NCBI RefSeq assembly: GCF_021608225.1 | Contig: NZ_JAKIJS010000001.1 | Span: 1 to 64,000 of the forward strand | Direction of reading: 5' to 3' | DNA: 64,000 nt | Source: Pseudalkalibacillus berkeleyi | Lineage (GTDB): Bacteria > Bacillota > Bacilli > Bacillales > Fictibacillaceae | Program-made: the position numbers and the translations under genes | Notes under the pieces: generated by a model | Told to the model about the DNA's origin: nothing | What the model saw: only the letters and a program-made list of their open reading frames with translations | The model's database searches: none | In this document: one piece after another, positions 43,348-52,222 of the stretch | Layout: every line of letters starts with the position of its first letter | Numbering within the stretch: position 1 is the stretch's first letter

Positions 43348-44697
43348 ATGAGAAAAAATCGACCATATCGCAGAATACGTTTAACATCAGTACAATTAAT
43401 CGTTTTGTTCTACCTTGGTGCAGTTATTATGGCAACTACATTACTTAGTTTGCCGTTTGCACATCGAGGAGGAATGGAATGGTCATTTATCGATGCATTA
43501 TTTACGGCAGTAAGTGCTATTAGTGTAACGGGTTTGACCGTTGTTAATACAGCTGAAACGTTTAATGAAATTGGCTATTTCTTGCTAGCCTTCGTGCTAC
43601 AATTCGGCGGAATTGGTATTATGACCCTAGGTACATTCATATGGTTATTAGTCGGAAAAAGAATTGGATTAAGAGAGCGACAATTGATTATGACCGACCA
43701 GAATTTGTCGACACTCCAAGGTTTAGTCCGATTGATGATCCAAATTCTCTACTTAATTTTAATTATTGAAGCAATTGGAACGGTCATTCTAGGGGTTTAT
43801 TTTCTAAATTACTTCCAAACCGCACAAGAGGCATTCATCCAAGGTTTCTTTGCTGCAGTAAGTGCAACGACTAATGGTGGTTTCGATATAACCGGTAAAT
43901 CATTACATCCATTTGCTGCCGATTATTTTGTCCAATTTATCAATATCTTACTTATGATTCTCGGAGCAATCGGCTTCCCTGTATTGTTAGAGGTAAAAGA
44001 ATATATCACATCGAAAAAAGGGAAATATCAGTTCTCATTATTTACGAAAATTACGACCGCGACATTTTTCGCACTGGTTGTAGTGGGAACGCTTTTAATT
44101 ATTTTATTGGAATCGAACTTATTTTATGAGGATAAGAAATGGCACCAAGTCTTGTTCTATTCTTTGTTCCAATCTGTTACAACGCGTAGTGGTGGACTTT
44201 CAACGATGGATATTAATTTGTTTTCTGAGCCGACTCAGCTGTTAATGTCTGCTCTCATGTTTATCGGTGCTTCACCAAGCTCAGTAGGTGGGGGTATACG
44301 TACTACGACCTTTGCAATCGTCATATTAGCGATTCTTTCTTTTGCTAAAGGAAATCAAACCATTAAAGTATTCAAACGAGAGCTATTATCAGAGGATGTT
44401 CAAAAGGCGTTTGTCGTACTGAGTGTTGCCGTCATGATGTTCGGCACTTCAGTAGTCGTATTGATGTACACGGAGTCTGCGCCTTTAATGACAGTTATAT
44501 TTGAAGTGGCATCAGCCTTCGGAACGTGTGGCCTCTCGATGGGGCTCACACCAGACTTGAGTACACCAGGCAAGCTTCTCGTTATTTTCCTCATGTTCAT
44601 AGGTAGAGTAGGGATATTGTCATTCCTGTTCATCATACGAGGAAAGATCGTGAAAGAAACATACCGTTATCCGAAAGAGCAAGTCATTATCGGATAG
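43348..44697 (+). CDS. Ktr/Trk potassium channel subunit (KtrB/KtrD type)
   Basis: 449 residues, four repeated membrane-pore-membrane units. The selectivity-filter regions SVTGLTVV, ATTNGGFDI, TTRSGGLST and FGTCGLSMGL are all visible. It moves K+ with KtrA/KtrC, cytosolic proteins not encoded in this window. Length equals KtrD of B. subtilis; KtrB is also possible. No c-di-AMP riboswitch was recognised in the 229-bp gap upstream. Weak ribosome-binding site (AGAAGG). Confidence 0.92.
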   Translation: MRKNRPYRRIRLTSVQLIVLFYLGAVIMATTLLSLPFAHRGGMEWSFIDALFTAVSAISVTGLTVVNTAETFNEIGYFLLAFVLQFGGIGIMTLGTFIWLLVGKRIGLRERQLIMTDQNLSTLQGLVRLMIQILYLILIIEAIGTVILGVYFLNYFQTAQEAFIQGFFAAVSATTNGGFDITGKSLHPFAADYFVQFINILLMILGAIGFPVLLEVKEYITSKKGKYQFSLFTKITTATFFALVVVGTLLIILLESNLFYEDKKWHQVLFYSLFQSVTTRSGGLSTMDINLFSEPTQLLMSALMFIGASPSSVGGGIRTTTFAIVILAILSFAKGNQTIKVFKRELLSEDVQKAFVVLSVAVMMFGTSVVVLMYTESAPLMTVIFEVASAFGTCGLSMGLTPDLSTPGKLLVIFLMFIGRVGILSFLFIIRGKIVKETYRYPKEQVIIG

Positions 44698-44705
44698 ACA
44701 TTATG

Positions 44706-44743
44706 AAAAAACGATTGAGCGCATAGCTCAGTCGTTTTTTTTG
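44706..44743 (+). terminator. Terminator after the Ktr gene
   Basis: Stem AAAAACGATTGAGC/GCTCAGTCGTTTTT with loop GCATA, then TTTTTT. Confidence 0.9.
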
Positions 44744-44825
44744 TTAATCAGTGGATATGAATGATTCAAAAATCATGATCAATGATGAAAAACTCCAAAG
44801 TGTAAAAAATTCCAATCAAATAATA

Positions 44826-44855
44826 TGAATAACCGATTCTCAATAACGCAAACTA
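44826..44855 (+). promoter_or_regulatory. Sigma-G-type promoter of the SASP gene
   Basis: TGAATA at 44826-44831 and CAAACTA at 44849-44855 with 17-base spacing; the sigma-G consensus is TGAATA and CATACTA. It lies 25 bases before the SASP start codon, which fits forespore expression. Confidence 0.8.
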
Positions 44856-44880
44856 TGTGTACCAAGAGGAGGTGAGATAC

Positions 44881-45075
44881 ATGGCTCAAAATCAAAGTAA
44901 TCAATTAGTAGTACCAGGTGCTCAAGCTGCTTTAAATCAAATGAAGACTGAAATCGCTTCTGAATTTGGCGTACAACTTGGACCAGACACAACTTCTCGT
45001 GCTAACGGATCTGTTGGTGGAGAAATCACTAAGCGTCTAGTTCAACAAGCTCAATCACAACTTGGTGGAAAATAA
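44881..45075 (+). CDS. Alpha/beta-type small acid-soluble spore protein
   Basis: 64 residues. Coats and protects spore DNA from UV and chemicals. The first conserved block [20 protein letters not shown] with GPR protease site (EIASE|FGV), and the second [19 protein letters not shown] are both present. GAGGAGGTG lies 8 bases before ATG 44881. Short length fits the SspA/SspB family. Confidence 0.97.
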   Translation: MAQNQSNQLVVPGAQAALNQMKTEIASEFGVQLGPDTTSRANGSVGGEITKRLVQQAQSQLGGK

Positions 45076-45091
45076 CATTCATAAAATGGCT

Positions 45092-45125
45092 TAGAAGGGG
45101 TGGACAAGTCCACTCCTTCTTTCAA
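45092..45125 (+). terminator. Terminator of the SASP gene
   Basis: Stem AGAAGGGGTGGA/TCCACTCCTTCT with loop CAAG, then TTCAAC. Confidence 0.85.
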
Positions 45126-45241
45126 CATTTTAATTAATAGGGTTTAATCACAACATATATGGACGAGAAACCGAAAATAAGTGGTGAAGAGAGATTTCCG
45201 TTAAACCATACTGAAACGACTTTTAAAAGGAGAAGAGAGCT

Positions 45242-45502
45242 ATGTCTATATGTCCTGTCTGCAACCAGCTTAGTGCAGCACAGTATCGTTGCCCATCTTG
45301 CTTAGGGAATATGAAAGATAGCGGTAGAGTGATGGATTATTATGATGATTATAGTCCGTACTTTGATATTGATTCATTGAAAATGGAGGATGGATACCCA
45401 GACGATGAAAAGGAAAAGCAATGTCCGCATGTATTTTATTGTGTACATTGTGCTTCAGAAAATGTACTTCTTATCCATGAGTGGCGTTCAGAGTGTAACT
45501 AA
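45242..45502 (+). CDS. Small multi-zinc-ribbon protein, unknown
   Basis: 86 residues with three CxxC pairs: CPVC (4-7), CPSC (17-20) and CVHC near 67-70, with further Cys and His nearby (QCPHVFYC, EWRSEC). An acidic tyrosine-rich middle (YYDDYSPYFDID) joins them. Two zinc ribbons are likely. I do not recognise the family. AAAAGGAG is well placed before ATG. It lies downstream of the SASP gene but behind its terminator. Confidence 0.75.
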   Translation: MSICPVCNQLSAAQYRCPSCLGNMKDSGRVMDYYDDYSPYFDIDSLKMEDGYPDDEKEKQCPHVFYCVHCASENVLLIHEWRSECN

Positions 45503-45504
45503 AA

Positions 45505-45539
45505 AAAGCAACAGCTCAGAAAATTGAGAGCTATTGCTT
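45505..45539. terminator. Bidirectional terminator
   Basis: Stem AAGCAACAGCTC/GAGAGCTATTGCTT with AAAAAAA on the left flank (acts as T-run for the minus strand) between convergent genes. Confidence 0.8.
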
Positions 45540-46200
45540 ATGCTTGCAGATTGACATCCAGTTTCTTCTCTAAATACGTTTGAAGTAAGCTTAGCAAGGT
45601 TGTTAATCCCCAATAGATAAATAAGACCTCTACGAAAATCCAAAATACATCTAAGTTTGAGGCTGCGATTTGATCCGCTAGACCTGTAAGTTCTTCCACA
45701 GCTAATACCGAAGCAAGTGAGGATGCTTTGACGATATCAATTAAGGAATTCCAAACCGGTGGAATTGAACGGCGCCAAGCTTGTGGCATGATGACTTCCT
45801 TAAACACCCTCGCAGTGCTCATTCCTAACGAGTATCCGGCTTCCCATTGACCCTTTGAAATAGATTGTATGGAAGCGCGATACGACTCGGATATATAAGC
45901 ACTAAAGTGTAAAATTAACCCGATAATAGCAGCTTGAATACCAGTGAAGGCATAGAGCCATGTTAATCCAAAATAAATTAATAATAATTGCGTTAATAAA
46001 GGTGTGCCTCTAAAGAAAGATACATAAAATCGTGCAAGCCACGAAAGAATTTTTATATTTGAAATTCGCATAACGGCGATGATCAGTCCGATAAACAATG
46101 CGCCAAAAATGGACACAACACTTAAGAAGATCGTAATTTGAGCTCCCTCCAGTAACAACGGGAGGGAGTTTACAAGGAGATTAATGACGTCGTTATTCAC
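45538..46200 (-). CDS. Amino-acid ABC transporter permease
   Basis: 220 residues, five to six membrane spans, polar amino-acid type permease: LLEGAQITIFLSVVSIFGAL, the EAA loop around QWEAGYSLGMSTARVFKEVI, and PQAWRRSIPPVWNSLIDIVK. GTG start at 46200, overlapping the stop of the binding-protein gene by 8 bases. No cognate ATPase gene follows, unlike the usual three-gene set. Confidence 0.92.
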   Translation of the reverse strand: MNNDVINLLVNSLPLLLEGAQITIFLSVVSIFGALFIGLIIAVMRISNIKILSWLARFYVSFFRGTPLLTQLLLIYFGLTWLYAFTGIQAAIIGLILHFSAYISESYRASIQSISKGQWEAGYSLGMSTARVFKEVIMPQAWRRSIPPVWNSLIDIVKASSLASVLAVEELTGLADQIAASNLDVFWIFVEVLFIYWGLTTLLSLLQTYLEKKLDVNLQA

Positions 46201-46972
46201 TTACATCTTCTCCAAAATACTTTTGGGAGATTTCTTCAATTGTTCCGTCCTTCTTCATTTCTTCTAACGCATTGTTAACTTTTTCAACAAGATCTTCTTG
46301 ATCTTTACGGAATGTAAAGGCCATTTTGTTTTTGTTGAATGGTTCTCCGACTGGCTTCACCTTGTAGCTGTTATCTTTAAGCTCTTGTTGAATGAATAGG
46401 CGGTCGTTTAGCGCTGCATCGATTCGATTAACATTTAAATCAGTAAGCACTTGCGCAACACCTTTATAATATTTAAGCTTTGCTCCAGCCTCTTCAGCTG
46501 CTTCTGCATAGTTACTTCCTTGAGTAGTACCTACTGTCTTACCCTTCAGGTCTTCAATCCCTTTAATGTCATCCGTTTTTTCATGTACAATGACTTGTCC
46601 TCCGGATACTGTGTAAGGCTCGGAGAATGCATATTTTTTCTTACGATCATCTGTAATCGTTACTTGGTTTGCGATCATATCGATTCGTTCTGTATCAAGT
46701 GCTCCGAACATCCCTTTCCACTCAGTAGGAACAAATTTAGCTTTCATTCCAAGTCGTTTGGCCACTTCACGAGCAATTTCTACATCATAACCAGTTACTT
46801 CATTAGATTCTGAATCGCGAAAACTAAAGGGAGGATATGTAGCTTCCGTTCCAATTGTTAATTCCTCTCGTTTATCACCTGTTGCTTTATCTTTGTTCTT
46901 GTCCATACCACAAGCTGCTAATACACCGATTGCAAGAACGAAGACAAGTGCATATATCCAATTATGTTTCAT
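46193..46972 (-). CDS. Amino-acid ABC transporter substrate-binding lipoprotein
   Basis: 259 residues. Lipoprotein signal with lipobox VLAAC (Cys21), then a family-3 solute-binding domain: LTIGTEATYPPFSF, VTGYDVEIAREVAKRLGM, DMIANQVTITDDRKKKYAFSEPY. Amino-acid specificity (cystine-like or other polar) cannot be set from sequence alone. AGGAGG precedes ATG 46972. Confidence 0.93.
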   Translation of the reverse strand: MKHNWIYALVFVLAIGVLAACGMDKNKDKATGDKREELTIGTEATYPPFSFRDSESNEVTGYDVEIAREVAKRLGMKAKFVPTEWKGMFGALDTERIDMIANQVTITDDRKKKYAFSEPYTVSGGQVIVHEKTDDIKGIEDLKGKTVGTTQGSNYAEAAEEAGAKLKYYKGVAQVLTDLNVNRIDAALNDRLFIQQELKDNSYKVKPVGEPFNKNKMAFTFRKDQEDLVEKVNNALEEMKKDGTIEEISQKYFGEDVSE

Positions 46973-47040
46973 TTATTTTACCTCCTGAAAGTTATTTTTT
47001 AATCCCGACAAAATAGATGGGTTAACTAAGTCACTTTTAT

Positions 47041-47069
47041 ATTGTAGTGAGCGATTGGAACGAAGTCAA
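47041..47069 (-). promoter_or_regulatory. Sigma-A promoter of the amino-acid ABC operon
   Basis: On the minus strand, TTGACT (47069-47064) and TACAAT (47046-47041) with 17-base spacing, about 70 bases before ATG 46972. Confidence 0.75.
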
Positions 47070-47134
47070 TCATAAAGTATTATGTTCATTTTTTTACCTA
47101 AAAATTACAAAGGCGATACGATAAATTTAAATGC

Positions 47135-47172
47135 AAAAAGAAAAGGTTGACCATAAAGGCCAACCGTTCACC
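47135..47172 (-). terminator. Terminator of msmX
   Basis: On the minus strand, GGTTGGCC/GGTCAACC-type hairpin followed by TTTTCTTTTTG. Confidence 0.82.
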
Positions 47173-47176
47173 ATTC

Positions 47177-48274
47177 TTATTCATGTATTCGTTTTTCTGT
47201 ATCTGGATCGAAGAAATGGGATCTGTCCATATTGAATGTTAACGGAAGCGTTTGCCCGCTCTGGATGTCTGTACGAGAATCTACTCGTGCGATAAAACTT
47301 TGATCTTCAATCTTAGAATATAGATAAGTTTCTGCACCCATCAATTCAGCGACATCGATGACAGCCGTTACCCTCGTGTCAAGTGAAGCATTAGTAGATG
47401 GTTCATCGTGAATATCTTCAGGTCGAATGCCAAGTATAATTTCTTTACCTGCATATCCGTTCTCTTTTAATATTTTCATTTGTTGGTCCGGTATTGTTAA
47501 ATTCACATTTCCGGTTACAAAACGATTTTCCTTAAGCTTTCCATGTAGGAAGTTCATAGCAGGTGAGCCGATAAAGCCACCTACGAAAACGTTATCTGGC
47601 GTATCATACACTTCCTTAGGTGTACCAATTTGTTGGATGAAGCCGTCCTTCATTACAACAATTCTTGATGCCATTGTCATCGCTTCTGTTTGATCATGTG
47701 TAACATAAATGGTCGTTGTTTGCAGACGTTGATGAAGTTTAGAGATTTCTGCACGCATTTGCACACGTAATTTCGCATCTAAGTTGGATAATGGCTCGTC
47801 CATTAGAAACACTTGAGGATCACGGACGATAGCTCGCCCTAATGCAACCCTTTGACGTTGTCCACCAGAAAGTGCTTTAGGTTTTCGGTTTAAGTAATCC
47901 TCTAAACCAAGAATTCGTGCAGCGTCCTTTACTCGTTTTTCAATATCTTTTTTGTTAAATTTACGAAGCTTTAAACCGAACGCCATATTGTCATAGACAT
48001 TCATGTGGGGATACAGTGCATAATTCTGAAACACCATCGCAATGTCTCTGTCTTTCGGCGCTACGTCATTGACGCGTTTTTCACCTATGAAGAGATCTCC
48101 CTCAGAAATTTCCTCTAACCCAGCAATCATCCGAAGCGTAGTAGATTTACCACAACCTGATGGCCCGACGAAAACAATGAATTCCTTATCTTTAATGTTT
48201 AAATTGAAATCTTGAACAGCAGTGACGTCCTTTTCATAACGCTTAACGATTTTATCCATTGTAATATTCGCCAT
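47177..48274 (-). CDS. msmX: Multi-sugar ABC importer ATPase
   Basis: 365 residues. In B. subtilis MsmX energises several sugar importers. Walker A GPSGCGKSTT, signature LSGGQRQRVALGRA, Walker B VFLMDEPLSNLDAKLR, switch His in THDQTEAMTMA, then a C-terminal regulatory OB-type domain (about 240-365) with GIRPEDI. No permease or binding-protein gene for sugars lies beside it, in keeping with a shared ATPase. GAGAGGGG lies 10 bases before ATG. Confidence 0.95.
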   Translation of the reverse strand: MANITMDKIVKRYEKDVTAVQDFNLNIKDKEFIVFVGPSGCGKSTTLRMIAGLEEISEGDLFIGEKRVNDVAPKDRDIAMVFQNYALYPHMNVYDNMAFGLKLRKFNKKDIEKRVKDAARILGLEDYLNRKPKALSGGQRQRVALGRAIVRDPQVFLMDEPLSNLDAKLRVQMRAEISKLHQRLQTTTIYVTHDQTEAMTMASRIVVMKDGFIQQIGTPKEVYDTPDNVFVGGFIGSPAMNFLHGKLKENRFVTGNVNLTIPDQQMKILKENGYAGKEIILGIRPEDIHDEPSTNASLDTRVTAVIDVAELMGAETYLYSKIEDQSFIARVDSRTDIQSGQTLPLTFNMDRSHFFDPDTEKRIHE

Positions 48275-48397
48275 AATCTTGTTCCCCTCTCATATGTACA
48301 AAGTTTACTTAAGACTAGTGTAGTTGGAGAAGGGTTCAAATGTATATTGGAAGGTTGAACAAAGATTGACTAATCAGTTATGCACTTCGTACAGTGA

Positions 48398-49288
48398 TTA
48401 TATTTCTTGTGATAGTAATAGGAGGTGACAAGTAATGGCATCTTTAAATGTTTTCGGATCTAGTCCTGTAAGGTCAGTAAATTTTTCAAGACGATATTGT
48501 AGACTGTTTCGATGTATGAATAACTTTTTGGATGCGGCTGTAAGGTTCAAATCACAATCAAGCAATACTTTTACTGTGTTTAACAATTCAGGTTCTACCT
48601 TGCCTATGATTTGATCTTGATAGTATTCTATATCTTCATTTCTTGATTGATGTAAAAGGAGCGTGGGTAGTACAGACGTTAGAGAGAATATGTTGATACG
48701 TTGCGTCGGTTTTGCGATTAAATCATAATAGGAAGATTCTATATCGAAGCTACTTTTCGCTTCTGTAATGGACGAAAACGGTGAACCAATGAATAAGGAT
48801 GCATTCATGTAAAAGTCACTTTCGATTGTGAGCAAAAGTTCATTCAATTCGTTTGTCGTTGCAAATGGCTCACGAACACCCTCAACAAATACACCAGAAT
48901 AGCGGTCTTTCCAAACTGGGATGAGTTTATTTGAAAGCATGTTTTGAAACGCCTCTACAAATAAATCATGCTCAATATCCTTACTGTTAATTTGAAAGTG
49001 TAGGAGCCTTCCTTGTTGAATTTGATAATGATCTGATGTTCTGTTGTTGAAAAGGAGTTCGTACCAGGCTTGTTGAATTTCATCTTCTTCAGTAGGACGA
49101 TCGGCTAACGGTGTTAAGAACACTTGCAGAAGCTGTTCAGATTCAGTAGTTAAGAATGCTTTATTCACACCGAATTCTTCACCCTTTGCGGTGCGATACC
49201 ACAAGAAATCCTCTCGATTTTTTTCATCTGTATCCTCAATGATATGTTCTTGTCCAAACAAAGTACGTAATTTATGTATTTCAGACAT
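48398..49288 (-). CDS. PucR/CdaR-type regulator, YxkF-like
   Basis: 296 residues. A long variable N-terminal region and a C-terminal PucR helix-turn-helix: LTAASKKLFIHRNSLQYRLE followed by LTGLDPKTFKDAITCHLLL. It lies directly upstream of msmX on the same strand; in B. subtilis yxkF and msmX are neighbours too (from memory), so it may regulate msmX. Double ATG: 49288 has the better spacing (7) from GGAG. Confidence 0.8.
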   Translation of the reverse strand: MSEIHKLRTLFGQEHIIEDTDEKNREDFLWYRTAKGEEFGVNKAFLTTESEQLLQVFLTPLADRPTEEDEIQQAWYELLFNNRTSDHYQIQQGRLLHFQINSKDIEHDLFVEAFQNMLSNKLIPVWKDRYSGVFVEGVREPFATTNELNELLLTIESDFYMNASLFIGSPFSSITEAKSSFDIESSYYDLIAKPTQRINIFSLTSVLPTLLLHQSRNEDIEYYQDQIIGKVEPELLNTVKVLLDCDLNLTAASKKLFIHRNSLQYRLEKFTDLTGLDPKTFKDAITCHLLLLSQEI

Positions 49289-49368
49289 CATCTAACTCCA
49301 ATCGATTCATCGTTAGTCGTATTATAACCATACCTCATACAAGTTGGTCAAAGGAAAATGACCTCATT

Positions 49369-49416
49369 GAAAAACTGAACCCTCATTCTCAAAAAAGAAG
49401 AGAAGGAAGGTCCAGT
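49369..49416 (-). terminator. Terminator of the yheC/yheD-like operon
   Basis: On the minus strand, ACTGGACC..CTTCTC pairs imperfectly with GAGAATGAGGGTTCAGT, then TTTTTC. Confidence 0.6.
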
Positions 49417-49429
49417 CACGGAAATAAGT

Positions 49430-49621
49430 TTACTTAACTTGATTGTCTGATTTCTTTTGTTCAACAGGCGGTTCTTCTTCATACAGTGGAAGACTTTCCT
49501 CGATTTGCTCATGACCATATCGACCTGTAACAGTTCCGCCAGCCATACCTTCATTAATCATCCGATCAATATCCATATAAGATTTGTCGCGTCCTTCATA
49601 TTGTGAACCTTTATCAGTCAT
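49430..49621 (-). CDS. Small acidic protein at the end of the yhe operon
   Basis: 63 residues, unknown. Contains MINEGMAGGTVTGRYGHE and an acidic, proline-rich C-terminus (EESLPLYEEEPPVEQKK). It starts 12 bases after the stop of the 404-residue YheC-like gene, with AAGGAGGG before ATG 49621, so it is cotranscribed with the spore-coat genes and may be a coat-associated peptide. Confidence 0.7.
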   Translation of the reverse strand: MTDKGSQYEGRDKSYMDIDRMINEGMAGGTVTGRYGHEQIEESLPLYEEEPPVEQKKSDNQVK

Positions 49622-49633
49622 ATTCGACCCTCC

Positions 49634-50848
49634 TTACAAGTTAGTATGAGTGGTAGAGGGCGGAAATATGTTTGATTCTTCAAATCCTGTAAGTGCTAAA
49701 ATCTGTTCGTACCAACGGATTTCCCATGTTTTTTGGATATCTTCTTCATCGAAGATCATTGGCTTAGAGTTCACTTCAAAAATCCAGCAATGATTTTGTT
49801 CGTCAATCCCTAAATCGATTGAAAATTCACCTATAGGACCTAGTGAAGCGTCAAGGATCGACCCGATATAACTCGCTAATCTGTTTAATTTCTCCTTATT
49901 TAATGGTGCAAGTATGGCTGGTAGATAGCTACCACCTGTAGGAACATGTGTGGTGAGCTTTCCGCTGCCAGCCCAACGGATCCCGTAACCAGTGACGTCC
50001 CATGTTTCTGCTATTTTTTGAACGAGAATCCGATAATCAAAAGGTCTGCCTTCATATTGTTTCCGATTGATATACGGTTGAACGATATATTCGTCATTGG
50101 CGAATTGTAATGAATGCCATACTTCATTTATGTTTGAGTAAATGAATTCCCCTTGATTTGAATACGAATGCAGACGCCCTTTTAAGTCTCTCTGGAGCAT
50201 GAAAATCCCTTCACCTTTTGACCGGTGTGTAGGTTTGACCATTACGGATCGGTAGTCGTTCAACATGCTTCGCAACACTTTACTAGTGCGTAATTGCTTC
50301 GTCTCAGGAAGGAATTTCTGGAGTACATGACATTGATTAAGAAGAAGGTAGGCACGCCATTTTGAAAGAAAGCTCCGATTGAAATACGGAATTGAATGGT
50401 CATTGAACGAATCGATTACTTTAGCATACAATTCGCTCACTTCATGTTCGGAGTAAGGAATTCGGTTGTAAACAAAGTCAGGCAGAGGGGCTCTGAATTT
50501 AATCCACTGCTCACTTGATGGATGGAGTGTATAGCCCTCTATATTTGCCTCCTGAAAACGGGTATAAGAAAAAACATAGGCAAGACCGCCACGTTGCTGA
50601 ACATATCGAATGAGTCTCTTAAACGTGTGGATATTACCGATAATAGGTAAGCCATCCCTTGAAGAAGCCATGATGCCAATGACAGGACCAATCTTCGAAT
50701 TTTTTACTCTCAGTTGAATCGATGTTAATTGATGATTAGGTTCCGAATCATAAGGGATGGAAGTTAACTTCGCACCCCATGAGAGGTTCTTCCCTTTTTC
50801 TCTGTGAAACCATTGACCTTTCTCTTGATGAAAGAACAAAGATATCAT
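49634..50848 (-). CDS. YheC/YheD family spore coat-associated ATP-grasp protein (copy 3)
   Basis: 404 residues, PF14398. ATP-grasp features: VMVKPTHRSKGEGIF near 198, FDYRILVQK near 280 and the C-terminal metal site GEFSIDLGIDEQNHCWIFEV. YheC/YheD proteins are found in the endospore coat in B. subtilis; the peptide-ligase-like substrate is unknown. It starts by ATGA overlap with the stop of the 457-residue copy, so it is translationally coupled. Confidence 0.9.
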   Translation of the reverse strand: MISLFFHQEKGQWFHREKGKNLSWGAKLTSIPYDSEPNHQLTSIQLRVKNSKIGPVIGIMASSRDGLPIIGNIHTFKRLIRYVQQRGGLAYVFSYTRFQEANIEGYTLHPSSEQWIKFRAPLPDFVYNRIPYSEHEVSELYAKVIDSFNDHSIPYFNRSFLSKWRAYLLLNQCHVLQKFLPETKQLRTSKVLRSMLNDYRSVMVKPTHRSKGEGIFMLQRDLKGRLHSYSNQGEFIYSNINEVWHSLQFANDEYIVQPYINRKQYEGRPFDYRILVQKIAETWDVTGYGIRWAGSGKLTTHVPTGGSYLPAILAPLNKEKLNRLASYIGSILDASLGPIGEFSIDLGIDEQNHCWIFEVNSKPMIFDEEDIQKTWEIRWYEQILALTGFEESNIFPPSTTHTNL

Positions 50849-52218
50849 TGTTTAACAGCTACTTGGTTTAGAACATTCTGCTCAAATAAGTAAATAGAAA
50901 ACGCAAAAGGAAGGGAAAGGGTTTTTCGATCATACGCATTCATGTTTGGATGTTGAAAAATGCTTCTACCCGGCTTTGAATTGGCTTCAAACAACCAAAC
51001 AGACCCTTTTTCATCAATGCCAATATCAAATCCAATTTCGCCAATCAATTCGTCATGACGAGATGATAATGCTTCACTTAATAACAGGGCAGCAGTCTTA
51101 ATTTCTTGGACGATCTTTTGAGATTGACCAAGGTCATGAATGATTTCTGAAAGGGTTAACGTTTTGCCGCCACTCGTAATATGAGTAGTAATACTACCTG
51201 TACCTGCCAGCTTAGCTGCAATGGCACTGACTTCCCAGTCACCATTTCTACCTCGATTCGTGTGTACTCTGAAATCAATCGCATTACCGTTGCAATTAAC
51301 GAGGTGAATGCCTTGCTGGGCAATATAACCCTTTAATCCATTTGGAAATTGCTTGTGCAACAATCGTTTTAAGCTAGAATATCGCCTGAGCCGATTACAA
51401 TCCTCATGACGAAATCTGATGTAATAATAAGGATCGTTTTTTCGTCTCAGGATTTGTTGAATGCCATTTCCTAAACTCCCGCTTGATGGCTTGACATACA
51501 CATTTTTATATCGGTTAAGCATCCGCTCGATAGACTTGTAATCTGGAGAGAACAACGATTCAGGTAAGTATTTTTGAATCGTGCGATCCTTCATTAAATA
51601 ATCATAGACCGTCCATTTATCAAAAAAGCCTGGATTGAACCAAAGGAGATTTTCCATCGCTTGGAGCTTTAAATTTGTCTCAACAGTTGAAGGGAGTGCT
51701 TCAATTTTACGATTTGGGAGGCGATCGTAAATAATATTTGGAAGGGGTAGTGTGGAGCGGACCCATCCAGTCTTCTTATAAAGATAGCCGTATACCTCTT
51801 GACGATCCCAATTAATATGATTGGATCCGAATACATAACATGTAACCCCTTGTTTTCGTGCATGTATCAACATTTTTGCAAACATCTTAGAACGTTCGCC
51901 GAACGGTTGTTGTAGATGATTCGTAAAACCTGCTGTGTAAATGCCTACAACTGGGCCGACATGAATAATACCATTTTGCTCATATATATGGTGGGACTGA
52001 TTTTCTAATAGCGCAAGGTTCTCTCGTAAACTTTCCGTCACCATGTAGAGTTCTTTTTGATCGGGATGAGGCTGGACATGAACATCATGCAATCTATGTC
52101 CATACTTCAATTTAGTAGGAAATGATTGATTGTTATACCATTTGCGGAATAAACTGATCGGTACAAACAACGTGTCAGCGTTACCCTTCGTTACTGAAAT
52201 AGCATGTAGATTAGACAT
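50845..52218 (-). CDS. YheC/YheD family spore coat-associated ATP-grasp protein (copy 2)
   Basis: 457 residues, PF14398. KNVYVKPSSGSLGNGIQQI near 240, DFRVHTNRGRNGDWEVSAIA near 325, and GEIGFDIGIDEKGSVWLFEA near 400. The length matches B. subtilis YheD. It begins 4 bases after the previous gene, whose last codons hold its AAAGGAG ribosome-binding site. Confidence 0.9.
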   Translation of the reverse strand: MSNLHAISVTKGNADTLFVPISLFRKWYNNQSFPTKLKYGHRLHDVHVQPHPDQKELYMVTESLRENLALLENQSHHIYEQNGIIHVGPVVGIYTAGFTNHLQQPFGERSKMFAKMLIHARKQGVTCYVFGSNHINWDRQEVYGYLYKKTGWVRSTLPLPNIIYDRLPNRKIEALPSTVETNLKLQAMENLLWFNPGFFDKWTVYDYLMKDRTIQKYLPESLFSPDYKSIERMLNRYKNVYVKPSSGSLGNGIQQILRRKNDPYYYIRFRHEDCNRLRRYSSLKRLLHKQFPNGLKGYIAQQGIHLVNCNGNAIDFRVHTNRGRNGDWEVSAIAAKLAGTGSITTHITSGGKTLTLSEIIHDLGQSQKIVQEIKTAALLLSEALSSRHDELIGEIGFDIGIDEKGSVWLFEANSKPGRSIFQHPNMNAYDRKTLSLPFAFSIYLFEQNVLNQVAVKQ

Positions 52219-52222
52219 TCAG

